Source: Leptofilum sp965223525 (GTDB lineage: Bacteria; Chloroflexota; Anaerolineae; Promineifilales; Promineifilaceae). Taken from it: 64,000 nucleotides of DNA. The stretch lies in contig NZ_OZ245005.1 of the NCBI RefSeq assembly GCF_965223525.1, positions 930,001-994,000 of the forward strand, given 5' to 3'. The notes under the pieces were generated by a model. It was not told the origin of the DNA. It was given only the letters and a program-made list of their open reading frames with translations, and searched no databases. Positions 1-10,284 of the stretch are shown here, piece by piece. Position numbers and translations under genes: made by a program. The first letter of the stretch is position 1. Each line of letters opens with the position of its first letter.

Positions 1-1
1 C

Positions 2-109
2 ATCCGAACGGCCGTTGCCAACAAATCAGATATGCCGGGCATTCAATCTGCTTTGCCAATTATCAATGTACCAGAGGCTATGAAAATGACGGCTGGTGAT
101 TCAACGTAA
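2..109 (+). CDS. C-terminal fragment of an unidentified protein
   Basis: A reading frame open from the left edge ends at a TAA at 107-109 and gives about 35 residues. It includes the Thr-Ala-Val peptide that the ACGGCCGT palindrome encodes in this frame. A terminator-like hairpin follows at 229-260, which fits a gene end. The fragment is too short to assign a family, and it could be a chance open frame. Confidence 0.35.
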   Translation: MRTAVANKSDMPGIQSALPIINVPEAMKMTAGDST

Positions 110-228
110 CGTCTGTAAAACAAAGCGGTTGATTAAGGCGTGCCGGAAACGGCCGTTCCCACATCGTTCATCCAGCTAGGAGAGGTGTGCCCAATTTATG
201 TAAGAGGTTTTTACTTTTTGCATCATAG

Positions 229-262
229 AAAGGTCTGGCAATGTGAGCCAGGCCTTTCTTGC
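229..262 (+). terminator. Probable intrinsic terminator
   Basis: AAAGGTCTGGC (229-239) pairs with GCCAGGCCTTT (247-257) through 11 pairs including one G-T, with a 7-nt loop and a short pyrimidine tract after it. It would end transcription from the left-edge gene. Confidence 0.5.
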
Positions 263-515
263 TTTAACCAACAGGAAACCATGCCGTAAGAATTTTTGTA
301 AGGTCTGCTGCCTAACCTCGTATCTAGGAAGAAAGTACTAAAAAAGCTCATAAAATTCAAACCACTGTATTGTGTGACCTTGTAACTACCAAGCATCAAA
401 ACAACCACAAATTTCTCTAACCTAACAACTCTCAAACCTTGTTTGAGAGCCGTTTTTGTTTCCAGGCTTCTATTCAATGAAGCAACTGCACGTTGTCAAT
501 ATAAATAGTTGGTTA

Positions 516-570
516 AGCAAATCACAAGAAGATTTTTAAAAAAAGCGAACCTTCTTTGTTGTGATTTGCT
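516..570 (+). ncRNA. 55-nt hairpin element, copy 1
   Basis: AGCAAATCACAA (516-527) pairs with TTGTGATTTGCT (559-570), and a GAAG/CTTC stem continues inside after a bulge. An element of the same length, with the same outer stem and a compensatory T-A to C-G change, lies at 18565-18619. Both stand about 80-140 bp ahead of a gene for an exported protein and both are followed by a second hairpin. There is no T-run, so it is not a simple terminator. It could be a leader RNA structure or a mobile palindromic repeat. Confidence 0.4.
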
Positions 571-654
571 CAATTAAAAGCGGGAGAAATGGCTCTTCTT
601 ACTTTTCAAAAACTTTCCCGCTTTTACATATCATCATATTCAGGAGGTTACTCA

Positions 655-3600
655 ATGAGACGCTACGCATTACCCCTCGTCGGCATCATGGTGCTTTTTG
701 GCTTGCTTCTCTTCCAAAGTCAGGCAAGCACATTGGAACCCACCACCTTTACAGATGTCACCTCACAGGTTGGCATTAGTTTTACCAATCAGGTGCCTAG
801 CTCCTGTTTGCTTCCCTTCAGTACCGGCTCCGCCTGGGCCGACTATGACAATGACGGCGATGTAGACCTCTACCTCACTAACCAGGGTGGCAATAATGCC
901 CTCTACCGCAACGATGGCGATACCAACAGCGACAATTTGCCTGATTTTACTGATGTGGCGGCAGCGGCTGGCGTTACCATTCCTAATGGCGTTTCGATTG
1001 CGGCCGTTTTCATAGATTACGACAATGACAACGACCACGACCTTTACGTCACCAACTGGGACGACGACGGCCCGGGAACCGCCTTTGTGGGCAACATTCT
1101 GTTCCAAAATCAGCTTACAGAATCCGGCAGCGCCACCTTTTTAGACGTAACAGCTTCAGCGGGCGCGGGACTAGATGACGGCGGTGTGGGCAATCGCAGC
1201 GCCTGGGGCGACTTCGACAACGACGGCTTCCTAGATATGTACCTCACCAACCATGGCGACCCCGAAGGCTGCCCCGTTGACCCCGAAAATCAAGACCGCC
1301 TCTTCCACAACGATGGCGACGGCACATTTACCGAAGTTACTGAATATGTTTGCGGCGGCGCCGCTACCTGCGCCGAGGTGGATGGCTTAGGCTTCTCCCC
1401 CGGCTGGGTTGACTTCGATAACGATGGCGACCTTGATCTCTACCTCGTCAACGACATCCTGACTGGCTCCTTCCATGAAAATGTGCTGTGGCGCAATGAT
1501 GGCCCCGGCGGCCCCGGCTGGATATTTACCGACATTACGGCCGCTGCTGGCGCCGACCTCACCATCAATGGTATGGGCTTGGGCGTGGGCGACTATGACA
1601 ACGACGGCTGGCTAGACTTTGCCATGAGTGATGGCGGCCCGGCGGAGCTGTTGCGTAATCAGGGGGATGGCACGTTTGCGGATACGGCCGTATCCTCCGG
1701 CGTAAATGCTGCAACCAGCGGCAGCATCACTTGGGGAACCGTCTTCTTCGACCACGACAACGATGGCTGGCTTGACCTCTACCTTGCCGCTGGCGGCCTG
1801 GGTACGCCCGGCCTGCCCAACATTTTCCTGGGCAATAACCAGGACGGCACCTTTGTAGACCTCTCCAGCAGCAGCGGCCTGGATAACGGCCTCTCTGGCA
1901 AAAACGTCTCCATTGTTGACTTTGACAACGATGGCTTTGTGGACGTGCTGGTCAACAGCTACGGCGGACAGGTGGCTTTGTATCGCAACCAAGGCAACGC
2001 CAACAACTGGCTCACCGTCACCGTTGAAGGCAGCAACAGCAACGCCGATGCCATCGGCACCCGTCTGGAACTCACCGCCAACGGCATCACCCAAATTCGG
2101 GAAATCAACGACGGCCCCTCCCACGGCGGCGGCGACTACAAAATGGCTCACTTTGGCCTGGACGACGCCACCAGCGGCACGCTTACCGTCCACTGGCCCA
2201 ACGGCATGACCGAAAATCTAGGCACAGTCACATCCAATCAGCAGCTTCACCTAACCGAACCAACAGGTGGTGGGCCACTCAGCCCTAATGCTTTTGACGA
2301 AGTGACCAGCCAGGTTGGTATTACCGCCACCCACAGCGCGGGAGCAAGCTGTAACCCACCGATTGGCATCGGCTCCGCCTGGGGCGACTACGACAATGAC
2401 GGCGACCAAGACTTCTTCGCCACCAATCGCGGTGGCGCCAACTACCTCTACCGCAACGATGGCGACACCAACAGCGATGGCTTACCCGACTTCACCGACG
2501 TGGCTGGCACGCTGGGCATCGCCGATGCTGGACTTGCCAGCTTGGGTGCAACCTTCATAGATTACGACAACGACGGCGACCAGGATTTATACGTCACCGC
2601 CTGGGGCAACCCCGTTGGCAACAACATCCTGTACGAAAATCAGCTCATCGAAACGGGCAGCGTGGCCTTTACCGATGTCACCGCTACGGCAGGCATCGAG
2701 GGCACAGGCCGTACCATCATGAGTGCCTGGGGCGACTTCGACCAAGACGGCTTCCTGGATGTGTACATTGCCAAGCACATGGTTTGCTCTGCTGACTTCA
2801 CCAACAATGAAGACCAGATGTACCGCAACAACGGCGACGGCACCTTTACCGAAGTCACCAACTACCTCTGCGGGGGCGCAGCTTCTTGCCCGGAACTAGT
2901 CGCCACGGGCTTCTCCCCTGGCTGGTTCGACTTTGACAACGACGGCGACCTCGATTTGTACCTGGTCAATGATCGCTTAAACGGCGATGTTCATGAAAAC
3001 GTTTTGTGGCGCAACGATGGCGCCGGTGGCCCTGGCTGGGTCTTCACCGACGTTTCGGCCGCCACCAACACCAACGTTGGGCTGAACGGCATGGGTCTAG
3101 GCATCGGCGACTACAATAACGATGGTTGGCTGGATATGGCCTTTAGTAATCTAGGCCCTGCCCGCATTCTGGAAAATCAAAGCGGCGTCTATTCAGACAT
3201 CTCAGTTTCTTCTGGCGTTGATGCCGCAACCGTAGATACCACCACCTGGGGTACAGTCTTCTTCGACCACGACAACGATATGTGGCTTGATCTCCTCATG
3301 GTCAATGGCGACATCTTCACCTCTGGCCTGTCTGATGCCAATATCTTCATGCACAACAACGGCGGCGATGGCACGTTCACCGACATCTCAGTCTCCAGCG
3401 GCCTGGCCGATGAAGGACGCGGCCGTAGCGGTTCCATTGCCGACTTTGACGGTGACGGCTTTGTAGACCTGGTGGTTGGCAACTACGACGAAGAGTATTT
3501 ACTGTTCCACAATCGCGGCGACAACGGAGCCAACTGGCTGACCATCACTGTGGAAGGCACGGTGAGCAACCGGGACGGCATCGGCACGCGGCTCACGCTA

Positions 3601-5316
3601 ACGGCCGATGGCGTGACCCAAATGCGCGAAATCACCAGCGGCCCCACGCACGGTGGCGGCGACCAAAAGGCAGCCTTCTTTGGTCTGGGTACAGCTACCA
3701 GCGGTACATTGACGGTTCGCTGGCCTAATGGCATCGTCGAAAATATCGGTGTGGTGAGCGCGAATCAGGCTTTGCACCTGGTTGAGCCAGGTGGCGGCCC
3801 CACGCCAACGCCGACAAATACGCCCATCCCGACAAATACGCCAACACCTGGGCCAACAGCGACACCAACAATAACGCCGACGGCAACGATTACACCAACG
3901 GCAACGAGTACGCCTGATGGGTCTGGTGGGACGTTTACCTTTACGGCCGTTGCTGACGCATCTGTCCTCAGTAATCGGGGTGATAATAACTATGGTGGTT
4001 CCAGTACGCTAGCTGTAGACGGCTCGCCCATCATCAACAGCTACCTGCGCTTCGATGTGCTGGGATTGACTGGCAGCGTTACCACCGCCACGCTTCGAAT
4101 CTGGGCAGACACCACCAACGCCACTGGCATTGATGCTGCTAGCGTAGCTGACAATACTTGGGGTGAAACAACTATCACCTTCAACAACGCCCCCGCAGCA
4201 GGGACTGCTCTGGGTAGCTCTGGCGCAACAACGGCTGGCTCTTGGGTCGAGGTGGATGTGACTGGCTCTGTAACTGCGGATGGTCTGGCCAGCTTCATGA
4301 TCAGCACCACCGATGCCGCCCGCATCAACTTCGACAGTCGGGAAAGCACGAATGCACCGGAATTGGTGATTGTTACCAGCGGCGGACCAGCACCAACGGC
4401 GACCAACACCCCGGTTCCGCCGACGGCAACGAACACGCCCGTCCCAACAGAAACACCGACCGCTGGCCCATCACCGACACCAACGAACACACCGCTGCCA
4501 ACCGACACGCCTGTACCGCCAACGCCCACCAACACGCCTGTACCGGGTGGCGATCCCGTTATCTACCTCAGTTCCAGCAGCGGCGGCACGGCGGGCAGCA
4601 TCACCTTTGGCGATGAAGACGTGCTAACCCACGACACCAGCGACGGCTCTTGGGACATCCTTCTGGATACCTCTGACCTGGGCATCGTGACCAACGACAT
4701 TGATGCCTTCATGATGATGAGCGACGGCAGCGTCCTCTTCAGCTTTGTTCGCGCCCAAGATTTGAGTGGCATTGGCCTGGGCACAGTGGACGATTCTGAC
4801 GTGCTGCGCTTCGTGCCCACTTCACTGGGTGACACCACAGCGGGATCGCTGGAAATGTACCTGGATGGCTCTGATGTAGACCTGGCTTCGGCGGGTGAAG
4901 ATGTGAATGCGGTGGGCTTTACGCCAGACGGCCGTCTCGTCATCAGCACACTAGGCAACTACAACGTTGGCTTTGGCTCTGGTGGCGGTAACGATCTGCT
5001 CGTACTCGATGGCGGCGTCTTCGGTGACGATAGTAGCGGCACCTGGGCACTTTACTTTGATGGTGAAGACGTGGAATTAACAGACAGCACCGAAAATATC
5101 AGCGGCGTCTGGGTAGATACAGCCAACGGCGACATCTACCTGGCCGTAACCGGGGCCTTCACCGTCACTGGGGCCTCTGGCGATGGCGCAGATATCTTCG
5201 TTTGTACGCCCGGGACGCTGGGTGACAGCACCACCTGCACCTACGCGCTCTTCTGGGATGGTTCTGCCAATGGCTTCGATGGCGAAGTTATTGATGGATT
5301 AGCAATCGCACCCTAA
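655..5316 (+). CDS. Secreted FG-GAP/ASPIC repeat protein with DNRLRE domain
   Basis: This is a 1553-residue exported surface protein. The start at 655 is chosen because CAGGAGG lies 8 bases before it and a signal peptide (MRRYALPLVG, then a hydrophobic run) follows. Residues 30-530 and 545-1040 are two copies of one module: FG-GAP/VCBS blades with calcium-type D-x-D-x-D-G motifs, ending in an ASPIC/UnbV domain. Then come a Thr/Pro linker (about 1047-1092), a DNRLRE domain (1095-1241), a second linker (1243-1298) and a C-terminal domain of about 250 residues made of four repeats around a (Y/L)-(F/L)-DGSDV motif. The linkers and tail are shared with the next gene, so both are probably anchored or processed the same way. 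Family knowledge suggests adhesion or polysaccharide binding; the ligand is unknown. A strong terminator follows. Confidence 0.85.
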   Translation: MRRYALPLVGIMVLFGLLLFQSQASTLEPTTFTDVTSQVGISFTNQVPSSCLLPFSTGSAWADYDNDGDVDLYLTNQGGNNALYRNDGDTNSDNLPDFTDVAAAAGVTIPNGVSIAAVFIDYDNDNDHDLYVTNWDDDGPGTAFVGNILFQNQLTESGSATFLDVTASAGAGLDDGGVGNRSAWGDFDNDGFLDMYLTNHGDPEGCPVDPENQDRLFHNDGDGTFTEVTEYVCGGAATCAEVDGLGFSPGWVDFDNDGDLDLYLVNDILTGSFHENVLWRNDGPGGPGWIFTDITAAAGADLTINGMGLGVGDYDNDGWLDFAMSDGGPAELLRNQGDGTFADTAVSSGVNAATSGSITWGTVFFDHDNDGWLDLYLAAGGLGTPGLPNIFLGNNQDGTFVDLSSSSGLDNGLSGKNVSIVDFDNDGFVDVLVNSYGGQVALYRNQGNANNWLTVTVEGSNSNADAIGTRLELTANGITQIREINDGPSHGGGDYKMAHFGLDDATSGTLTVHWPNGMTENLGTVTSNQQLHLTEPTGGGPLSPNAFDEVTSQVGITATHSAGASCNPPIGIGSAWGDYDNDGDQDFFATNRGGANYLYRNDGDTNSDGLPDFTDVAGTLGIADAGLASLGATFIDYDNDGDQDLYVTAWGNPVGNNILYENQLIETGSVAFTDVTATAGIEGTGRTIMSAWGDFDQDGFLDVYIAKHMVCSADFTNNEDQMYRNNGDGTFTEVTNYLCGGAASCPELVATGFSPGWFDFDNDGDLDLYLVNDRLNGDVHENVLWRNDGAGGPGWVFTDVSAATNTNVGLNGMGLGIGDYNNDGWLDMAFSNLGPARILENQSGVYSDISVSSGVDAATVDTTTWGTVFFDHDNDMWLDLLMVNGDIFTSGLSDANIFMHNNGGDGTFTDISVSSGLADEGRGRSGSIADFDGDGFVDLVVGNYDEEYLLFHNRGDNGANWLTITVEGTVSNRDGIGTRLTLTADGVTQMREITSGPTHGGGDQKAAFFGLGTATSGTLTVRWPNGIVENIGVVSANQALHLVEPGGGPTPTPTNTPIPTNTPTPGPTATPTITPTATITPTATSTPDGSGGTFTFTAVADASVLSNRGDNNYGGSSTLAVDGSPIINSYLRFDVLGLTGSVTTATLRIWADTTNATGIDAASVADNTWGETTITFNNAPAAGTALGSSGATTAGSWVEVDVTGSVTADGLASFMISTTDAARINFDSRESTNAPELVIVTSGGPAPTATNTPVPPTATNTPVPTETPTAGPSPTPTNTPLPTDTPVPPTPTNTPVPGGDPVIYLSSSSGGTAGSITFGDEDVLTHDTSDGSWDILLDTSDLGIVTNDIDAFMMMSDGSVLFSFVRAQDLSGIGLGTVDDSDVLRFVPTSLGDTTAGSLEMYLDGSDVDLASAGEDVNAVGFTPDGRLVISTLGNYNVGFGSGGGNDLLVLDGGVFGDDSSGTWALYFDGEDVELTDSTENISGVWVDTANGDIYLAVTGAFTVTGASGDGADIFVCTPGTLGDSTTCTYALFWDGSANGFDGEVIDGLAIAP

Positions 5317-5335
5317 CAGATACGTGACGACTTAA

Positions 5336-5367
5336 GGGTCTCCAGACCTAACTGGAGACCCTTTTTT
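5336..5367 (+). terminator. Strong intrinsic terminator
   Basis: A perfect 10-bp stem (GGGTCTCCAG at 5336-5345, CTGGAGACCC at 5352-5361) with a 6-nt loop is followed by six T residues. It lies 20 bases after the stop of the FG-GAP protein gene. Confidence 0.9.
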
Positions 5368-5510
5368 GACGTAACGTTTAATGTAAGCCAGCTTACGTAA
5401 AGTATATAAAATCAGTAAAGATAAGTAGTTCGTATTTGTGCCAAGCAGTATCGCCCCGGTGTTCTTGCGACACAATGGGTAGATTAAAAAACAGAAAATA
5501 GGAAGGACTC

Positions 5511-8500
5511 ATGTTGAAACGCGGTTTCACAACTTATCGCTTGCCCATTACGGCCGTTTGCCTCCTCATTCTTGGCCTCTTTATAAGCAATAGCCAACCA
5601 GCCGCCGCCGACAATGACCTTGTCCGGATCAATGAATTGATGGCCGGGATGAATGGTGATTCTCAGGTGCAATATGTGGTGCTAGAAGTGGCAGACGGCA
5701 ACCAGCTAGAGTGGGGGCCACAGCCAGGCGACCCCGTGGGCGCACCCGGCCGCACCATGCTTGTTTTTCATGACGCCTTTGGCAATGAGACTGGCCGCTT
5801 CGTCTTTCCTAGCGATCCGCCCTCTGGGAACAACATGATTTTGGTAGCCACGGCCGCTTTTGCAGCCCTCCCCGGCACACCCGCCCCAGACTTCATCATG
5901 CCGCCAGAGATTGTGCCCATTGCAGGCAAAGTCGCCTTCCGTAACAACCCAGATAACGCCAACGCCCAACCGATTGACATTGCCCTCTCCTACGGCGGCG
6001 CGGGCTACACAGGCAGCACCGCCGGGGCCACAGACGGTGCTAATTCCGCCGAATTACCCATCCTGAACACCGCTGCGCTGAGTCGCGTTTCTGGTTCTGG
6101 CTTTGGCACCGGCAACCAAACCAACGCCGATTTTGCCATGGGTGCGCCCAATCCCGTAAACAGCGCGGGGGCAACCTTCACGGTCATTCCCTCCGTTGCG
6201 CCATTGGCAGACCAGGGTGAAATTTTGTTTACGCAAGAGACTTTTTTGGGCAACGGCCGTACCTGCGCCTCTTGCCACGTTCCCGATAACGGCGATTTTG
6301 GTCTCTCTCCTGATCAGGTTCTCAACTTGCCAGCCGATGACATGCTGTTTGTGAACGAATTTAATATAAACACGCTGATCGTAACCTCCACTGCGCCAAG
6401 TGGTTTTGCCCAGCCCAGCGATTTGCGGGGAGCCATCACCGGCAGCACCGGATCGGCCACCGTTTTGGCTGGAACCGGAGACATCTTTCTAATTTATGGC
6501 GGGTCTGACCTCTCTGGCACCATCACCGATGCCAACGGCAACAGCGCCACCTTCGTCTCCTTCACCGCTGGCGATTTGGCTGGCCCCAATCCGGTTAACG
6601 GCAGCGTAAATGGCCTAGAAAACTTCACGATGATACACGGCCCCTCGGCCAACACCATCAGCTTCCCAGACGGCCGTGCCCTCATTCTGGAAAATATCGA
6701 CGGTTTTACGCAACAAGAAGTGTTCCGCGCCTCGCCTCACCTCTTCAACGTCGCTGAATCCGCGCCCTATGGCTGGAGTTCTGAGATTGCCGATTTGGGT
6801 GATTTTTCTGAGGGCGCGATTGTGCAACATGCACCGCGCAGTCTGCTGCGTCGTCCCGGCATCGACTTCCGCCCACCCACACAGGCTGAATTGGATGCGC
6901 TGGAAACATTCCAGTTCAATATCCGCATTCCAGCCGACGGTAACTACGATCTGGATCGCTTTGCCATTACCGACAACCAAATGGAAGGGCGCGACGTCTT
7001 CTTTAATGAAGCGCAATGCTCCAAATGCCACTCTGGTCCCGTACTCGCCACCTCAGACGGCACGATTGCGGGCATTCCCGAAGGCGTCAACGCTAAATTT
7101 GACACCGGCACGGATGAGATTCCGGTCAATGCCCTGGATGGATTGCCGCCAGAAGACCCGGACATCAACGGTATCAGCCAGCGCACCTACAGCACGATGG
7201 CTCTGTTTGGTTCTGATTTCACGGGGCCGTACTTCCACAATCACACCCGCATTGATTTACGCCGCGCCATCACTTTCTACTCTGGCACTGAGTTTACCGA
7301 TTCCCCTGCGGGACAACTGCTCGGCACCCTGGATGTGGTGGCTGGCGAAAACAACGCCGAGCGCATTCTGGACTTTTTGGAAGCACTCAAAGAGCCGTGG
7401 ACGGTTTGTCCCGTTGGCTGTGACTTTACCGATGTGCAAACTGCGCTGGACAACGTAAACGATGGTGATTCGATTACAATTATCGGTACGCACAACATCT
7501 CCGCTCCGCTCATTTCAGATCGAGCAGGCATTAACAGCGTGGTGCTGTACGGCGATGGCGGTACGCTCAACTGGACTGGTGGGGTCAACAGCCGCCTCAT
7601 CTCGCCGCAAAGCATCGGCAACATGACGATTTTGAATCTGAATCTGACTTGCTCGGCCAATTGCGGGACGGCAACGGCCGTTCGCGCAGCAGGCGCAGGC
7701 CGTGTCCTCATCAAAAATACAGTCATTACTGGTTTCAACGAAGCGGTTAGCATCACCGGAGGCAGCACCGTGACGGTGAAGGGCAGCACGCTAGATGGCA
7801 ACACAACTGCCTTGGTGCAGTCGGCTGGCACGCTGGAAGCCTATGCCAATAACGTAAGCAACTTCAGCACCGCTTTTAGCAGCAGCGGCGGCACGGCCAA
7901 TCTAAACAACAACTTCTGGGGAACGGCGTTAGGCAGCACACCCGCTGGTTTGCCCCAATCCGCCTGGGATGCCCGCTTGGGCGCCGAGGTGGTTGAATGG
8001 ATCGATGTTTCCAGCAGAGTAGGTCGCGCCAAGCTGGGCGATGCCGAACTGGAAAGCAGCGACAACAGCGGTACGGCCGTTCTCGTCAGTTACGGCCGTT
8101 CTGGCAGCAATGCCCCGTTCAACGAACCGCTGACGGGCGGTGTCCTCTGTTCCGACTACTACGAAGTTTTCACGCGCGGTACGCCCACGGGTGGGGCAAC
8201 CTGGACGCTTAACATTCCGGTGGACGACAACGCCGCCTGCAACGCGGACGTGCTGGCGCAGCAAGCCCTGCTGCAAGTGGGCAACATCGCTGACTGCCCC
8301 GGCGCTAGCTGCTGGGACGCTGCCGCCAGCGTGACGACCAACGGCCAGACGCTGCAAATCAGCGGCCTGAGTACGGCAGCACTCACGCGCGGCACCTTTG
8401 CCGCCGACGTGACGGGCAACATCACGCCAACGGCGACCCCGACACCGGGGCCGAGTCCAACACCTACGAATACACCAATACCGCCGACGGCCACGAATAC

Positions 8501-10037
8501 ACCTGTTCCCACAGATACGCCAACTGTAGGGCCAAGTCCGACGGTTACAAATACGGCCGTTCCGCCTACCGCTACCAACACGCCTGCACCTACGGATACC
8601 CCCGGCCCGGTCAGCAGCTTCACCTTCATCACCGAGGCAGATGCGGCCGTTTTGAGCAACCGTCCTACCAACAACCTGGGTCTCTCCCAGCAGCTTACCA
8701 CCGATGCGACACCGGAGATGTACTCCTTGGTGCGCTTCAACGTGACGGGGCTGGGTGGCTCGGTTGCCGATGCAACCTTGCGCCTCTTTGTCCAGTCGGA
8801 TTCGACGCCCGGATTTGCGATTTTGCAAGTGGCGGATAATAGCTGGGTGGAAACGGCCGTAACCCACGCCACTGCCCCCGCCAACGGCAGCCTCATCAAC
8901 AGCTCTGGCAGCTTCACCGCCGGCACCTGGGTAGAAATTGACGTGAGCAACTATGTGACGGGGGACGGCCTGTTCAGCTTCGCTGTCACCAGCAGCGATG
9001 GCAATCGGCTCATGTTCAGCAGCCGCGAGGGCACCAATCCACCAGAACTGCTAGTAAACGTCAATCTTGGCCCAACGGCTACGCCGACAAACACTCCGGT
9101 TCCGCCAACTGCCACGAATACACCATTGCCAACAAATACGCTACCACCACCGACGGCGACAAACACACCGACGGTTGGCCCAAGTCCAACGCCTACGAAC
9201 ACGGCAACGGCAACGCCTTTGCCAACAAATACACCGACGCCAACAGCGACTGCGACAGCATCGCCTACGCCAGAACCGGGCACAGGTGAAATCATCTACC
9301 TTAGCTTGTCTGGCAATGGCTCCGTGGGCGGTGTCACCTACGCCGATGAAGACGTGCTTTCCTTCGACACCAACAGCAGCACCTGGGCGATGGTGATTGA
9401 TGGCTCCGACATTGGTCTGACCATCAATGACATTGACGCGCTGCACCGACTGGCCGACGGCAGCTTCCTCATCAGCCTACAGCGGGCGCAGGACATCGGC
9501 ACGCTGGGCGTGGTGGATGATTCTGAAATGGTACGCTTTGTTCCCACCAGCCTGGGCGACACGACGGCCGGAACCTTTGAGAAATATTTCGACGGCACAG
9601 ACGTGGGGCTGGCCTCTGGTGGTGAGGATATTGATGCGTTTGGCGTATTGGCAGACGGCCGTCCCGTAGCCAGCACCCTCAATAATTTCTTTGTGGGCAT
9701 CAGCGGCGATGACAAGGATTTGGTCGTGCTAGATGGGGCAACGCTTGGCGACCCCACCAGCGGCACTTGGCTGCTGCATTTCGACGGCTCCGATGTGGAG
9801 CTAACGGACAGCACCGAAGACATCAACGCGCTTTGGATTGACGCCAACGGCGACATCTACTTGAGCACCACAGGCAGCTTCAGCGTCACCGGAGCCAGCG
9901 GCGATGGCGCGGCCATCTTTGTTTGCACGCCCGGCACGCTGGGCGACGACACGACCTGCACCTACAGCCTCTTCTGGGATGGCGCAGCCAACGGCCTCAG
10001 CGGGGCGGATATTGATGGCTTGTCTATTGTGCCGTAG
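5511..10037 (+). CDS. Secreted di-haem cytochrome / beta-helix modular surface protein
   Basis: This 1508-residue protein starts at 5511 behind GGAAGG and carries a signal peptide (about residues 1-33). Two c-type haem sites are visible, CASCH at 252-256 and CSKCH at 503-507. The stretch G-P-Y-F-H-N-H downstream resembles the distal region of di-haem cytochrome c peroxidase/MauG-like proteins. Residues about 630-820 look like a right-handed parallel beta-helix. Then come a Thr/Pro linker, a DNRLRE domain (about 1035-1183), a second linker and the same four-repeat C-terminal domain as the preceding gene. Haem domains fused to a beta-helix on a surface-anchor tail are unusual. The activity is unknown: an extracellular peroxidase or electron-transfer role is possible, and a structural role cannot be excluded. 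Confidence 0.8.
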   Translation: MLKRGFTTYRLPITAVCLLILGLFISNSQPAAADNDLVRINELMAGMNGDSQVQYVVLEVADGNQLEWGPQPGDPVGAPGRTMLVFHDAFGNETGRFVFPSDPPSGNNMILVATAAFAALPGTPAPDFIMPPEIVPIAGKVAFRNNPDNANAQPIDIALSYGGAGYTGSTAGATDGANSAELPILNTAALSRVSGSGFGTGNQTNADFAMGAPNPVNSAGATFTVIPSVAPLADQGEILFTQETFLGNGRTCASCHVPDNGDFGLSPDQVLNLPADDMLFVNEFNINTLIVTSTAPSGFAQPSDLRGAITGSTGSATVLAGTGDIFLIYGGSDLSGTITDANGNSATFVSFTAGDLAGPNPVNGSVNGLENFTMIHGPSANTISFPDGRALILENIDGFTQQEVFRASPHLFNVAESAPYGWSSEIADLGDFSEGAIVQHAPRSLLRRPGIDFRPPTQAELDALETFQFNIRIPADGNYDLDRFAITDNQMEGRDVFFNEAQCSKCHSGPVLATSDGTIAGIPEGVNAKFDTGTDEIPVNALDGLPPEDPDINGISQRTYSTMALFGSDFTGPYFHNHTRIDLRRAITFYSGTEFTDSPAGQLLGTLDVVAGENNAERILDFLEALKEPWTVCPVGCDFTDVQTALDNVNDGDSITIIGTHNISAPLISDRAGINSVVLYGDGGTLNWTGGVNSRLISPQSIGNMTILNLNLTCSANCGTATAVRAAGAGRVLIKNTVITGFNEAVSITGGSTVTVKGSTLDGNTTALVQSAGTLEAYANNVSNFSTAFSSSGGTANLNNNFWGTALGSTPAGLPQSAWDARLGAEVVEWIDVSSRVGRAKLGDAELESSDNSGTAVLVSYGRSGSNAPFNEPLTGGVLCSDYYEVFTRGTPTGGATWTLNIPVDDNAACNADVLAQQALLQVGNIADCPGASCWDAAASVTTNGQTLQISGLSTAALTRGTFAADVTGNITPTATPTPGPSPTPTNTPIPPTATNTPVPTDTPTVGPSPTVTNTAVPPTATNTPAPTDTPGPVSSFTFITEADAAVLSNRPTNNLGLSQQLTTDATPEMYSLVRFNVTGLGGSVADATLRLFVQSDSTPGFAILQVADNSWVETAVTHATAPANGSLINSSGSFTAGTWVEIDVSNYVTGDGLFSFAVTSSDGNRLMFSSREGTNPPELLVNVNLGPTATPTNTPVPPTATNTPLPTNTLPPPTATNTPTVGPSPTPTNTATATPLPTNTPTPTATATASPTPEPGTGEIIYLSLSGNGSVGGVTYADEDVLSFDTNSSTWAMVIDGSDIGLTINDIDALHRLADGSFLISLQRAQDIGTLGVVDDSEMVRFVPTSLGDTTAGTFEKYFDGTDVGLASGGEDIDAFGVLADGRPVASTLNNFFVGISGDDKDLVVLDGATLGDPTSGTWLLHFDGSDVELTDSTEDINALWIDANGDIYLSTTGSFSVTGASGDGAAIFVCTPGTLGDDTTCTYSLFWDGAANGLSGADIDGLSIVP

Positions 10038-10071
10038 GGTTTTGCTACAAACTGAATAATTTGGGTTGAGA

Positions 10072-10121
10072 ACGGCCGTTTCCGGTTTTAGATTGATGGG
10101 GGACGGCCGTTTCTTCATTTT
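10072..10121 (+). terminator. Terminator-like hairpin built from two ACGGCCGT palindromes
   Basis: ACGGCCGTTTCC (10072-10083) pairs with GGGGACGGCCGT (10099-10110) through 12 pairs, two of them G-T, with a 15-nt loop and a T-rich tail. It lies 35 bases after the cytochrome/beta-helix gene. Confidence 0.6.
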
Positions 10122-10284
10122 CCTTACTCTAATCCATTTCCCAACCAGCAAAGCGTCTTCTCCAGCTGTGGTCGGCGTCCCGCGCACCGCCAATAAGCAA
10201 AGTTTATCAGCTACATCAATCAAAAGTAGGCCAGGAAAGGGCAGACAGGCCGCAGCCATTAATAAACACCAAGAGAAAACGTCA

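Larger units (their letters stand above)
110..654. other. Intergenic region with several hairpins
   Basis: No convincing gene lies in this 545-base stretch. It holds one ACGGCCGT palindrome near 149, a terminator-like hairpin at 229-257, a 55-nt hairpin at 516-570, and another stem in which AAAAGCGGGA (575-584) pairs with TCCCGCTTTT (616-625) just before the ribosome binding site of the next gene. A short minus-strand frame here has no ribosome binding site and no recognisable content. Confidence 0.6.

Noticed and set aside
223..477. Minus-strand open frame of 84 codons
   Set aside because: No ribosome binding site, no recognisable domain, and it overlaps a terminator-like hairpin.
589..654. 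Upstream ATG for the FG-GAP protein
   Set aside because: The ATG at 655 has an excellent ribosome binding site and starts a proper signal peptide.
3797..4550. Periodic coding repeats that could be taken for a CRISPR or minisatellite
   Set aside because: They are degenerate Thr/Pro codons in surface-protein linkers, not regular spaced repeats.
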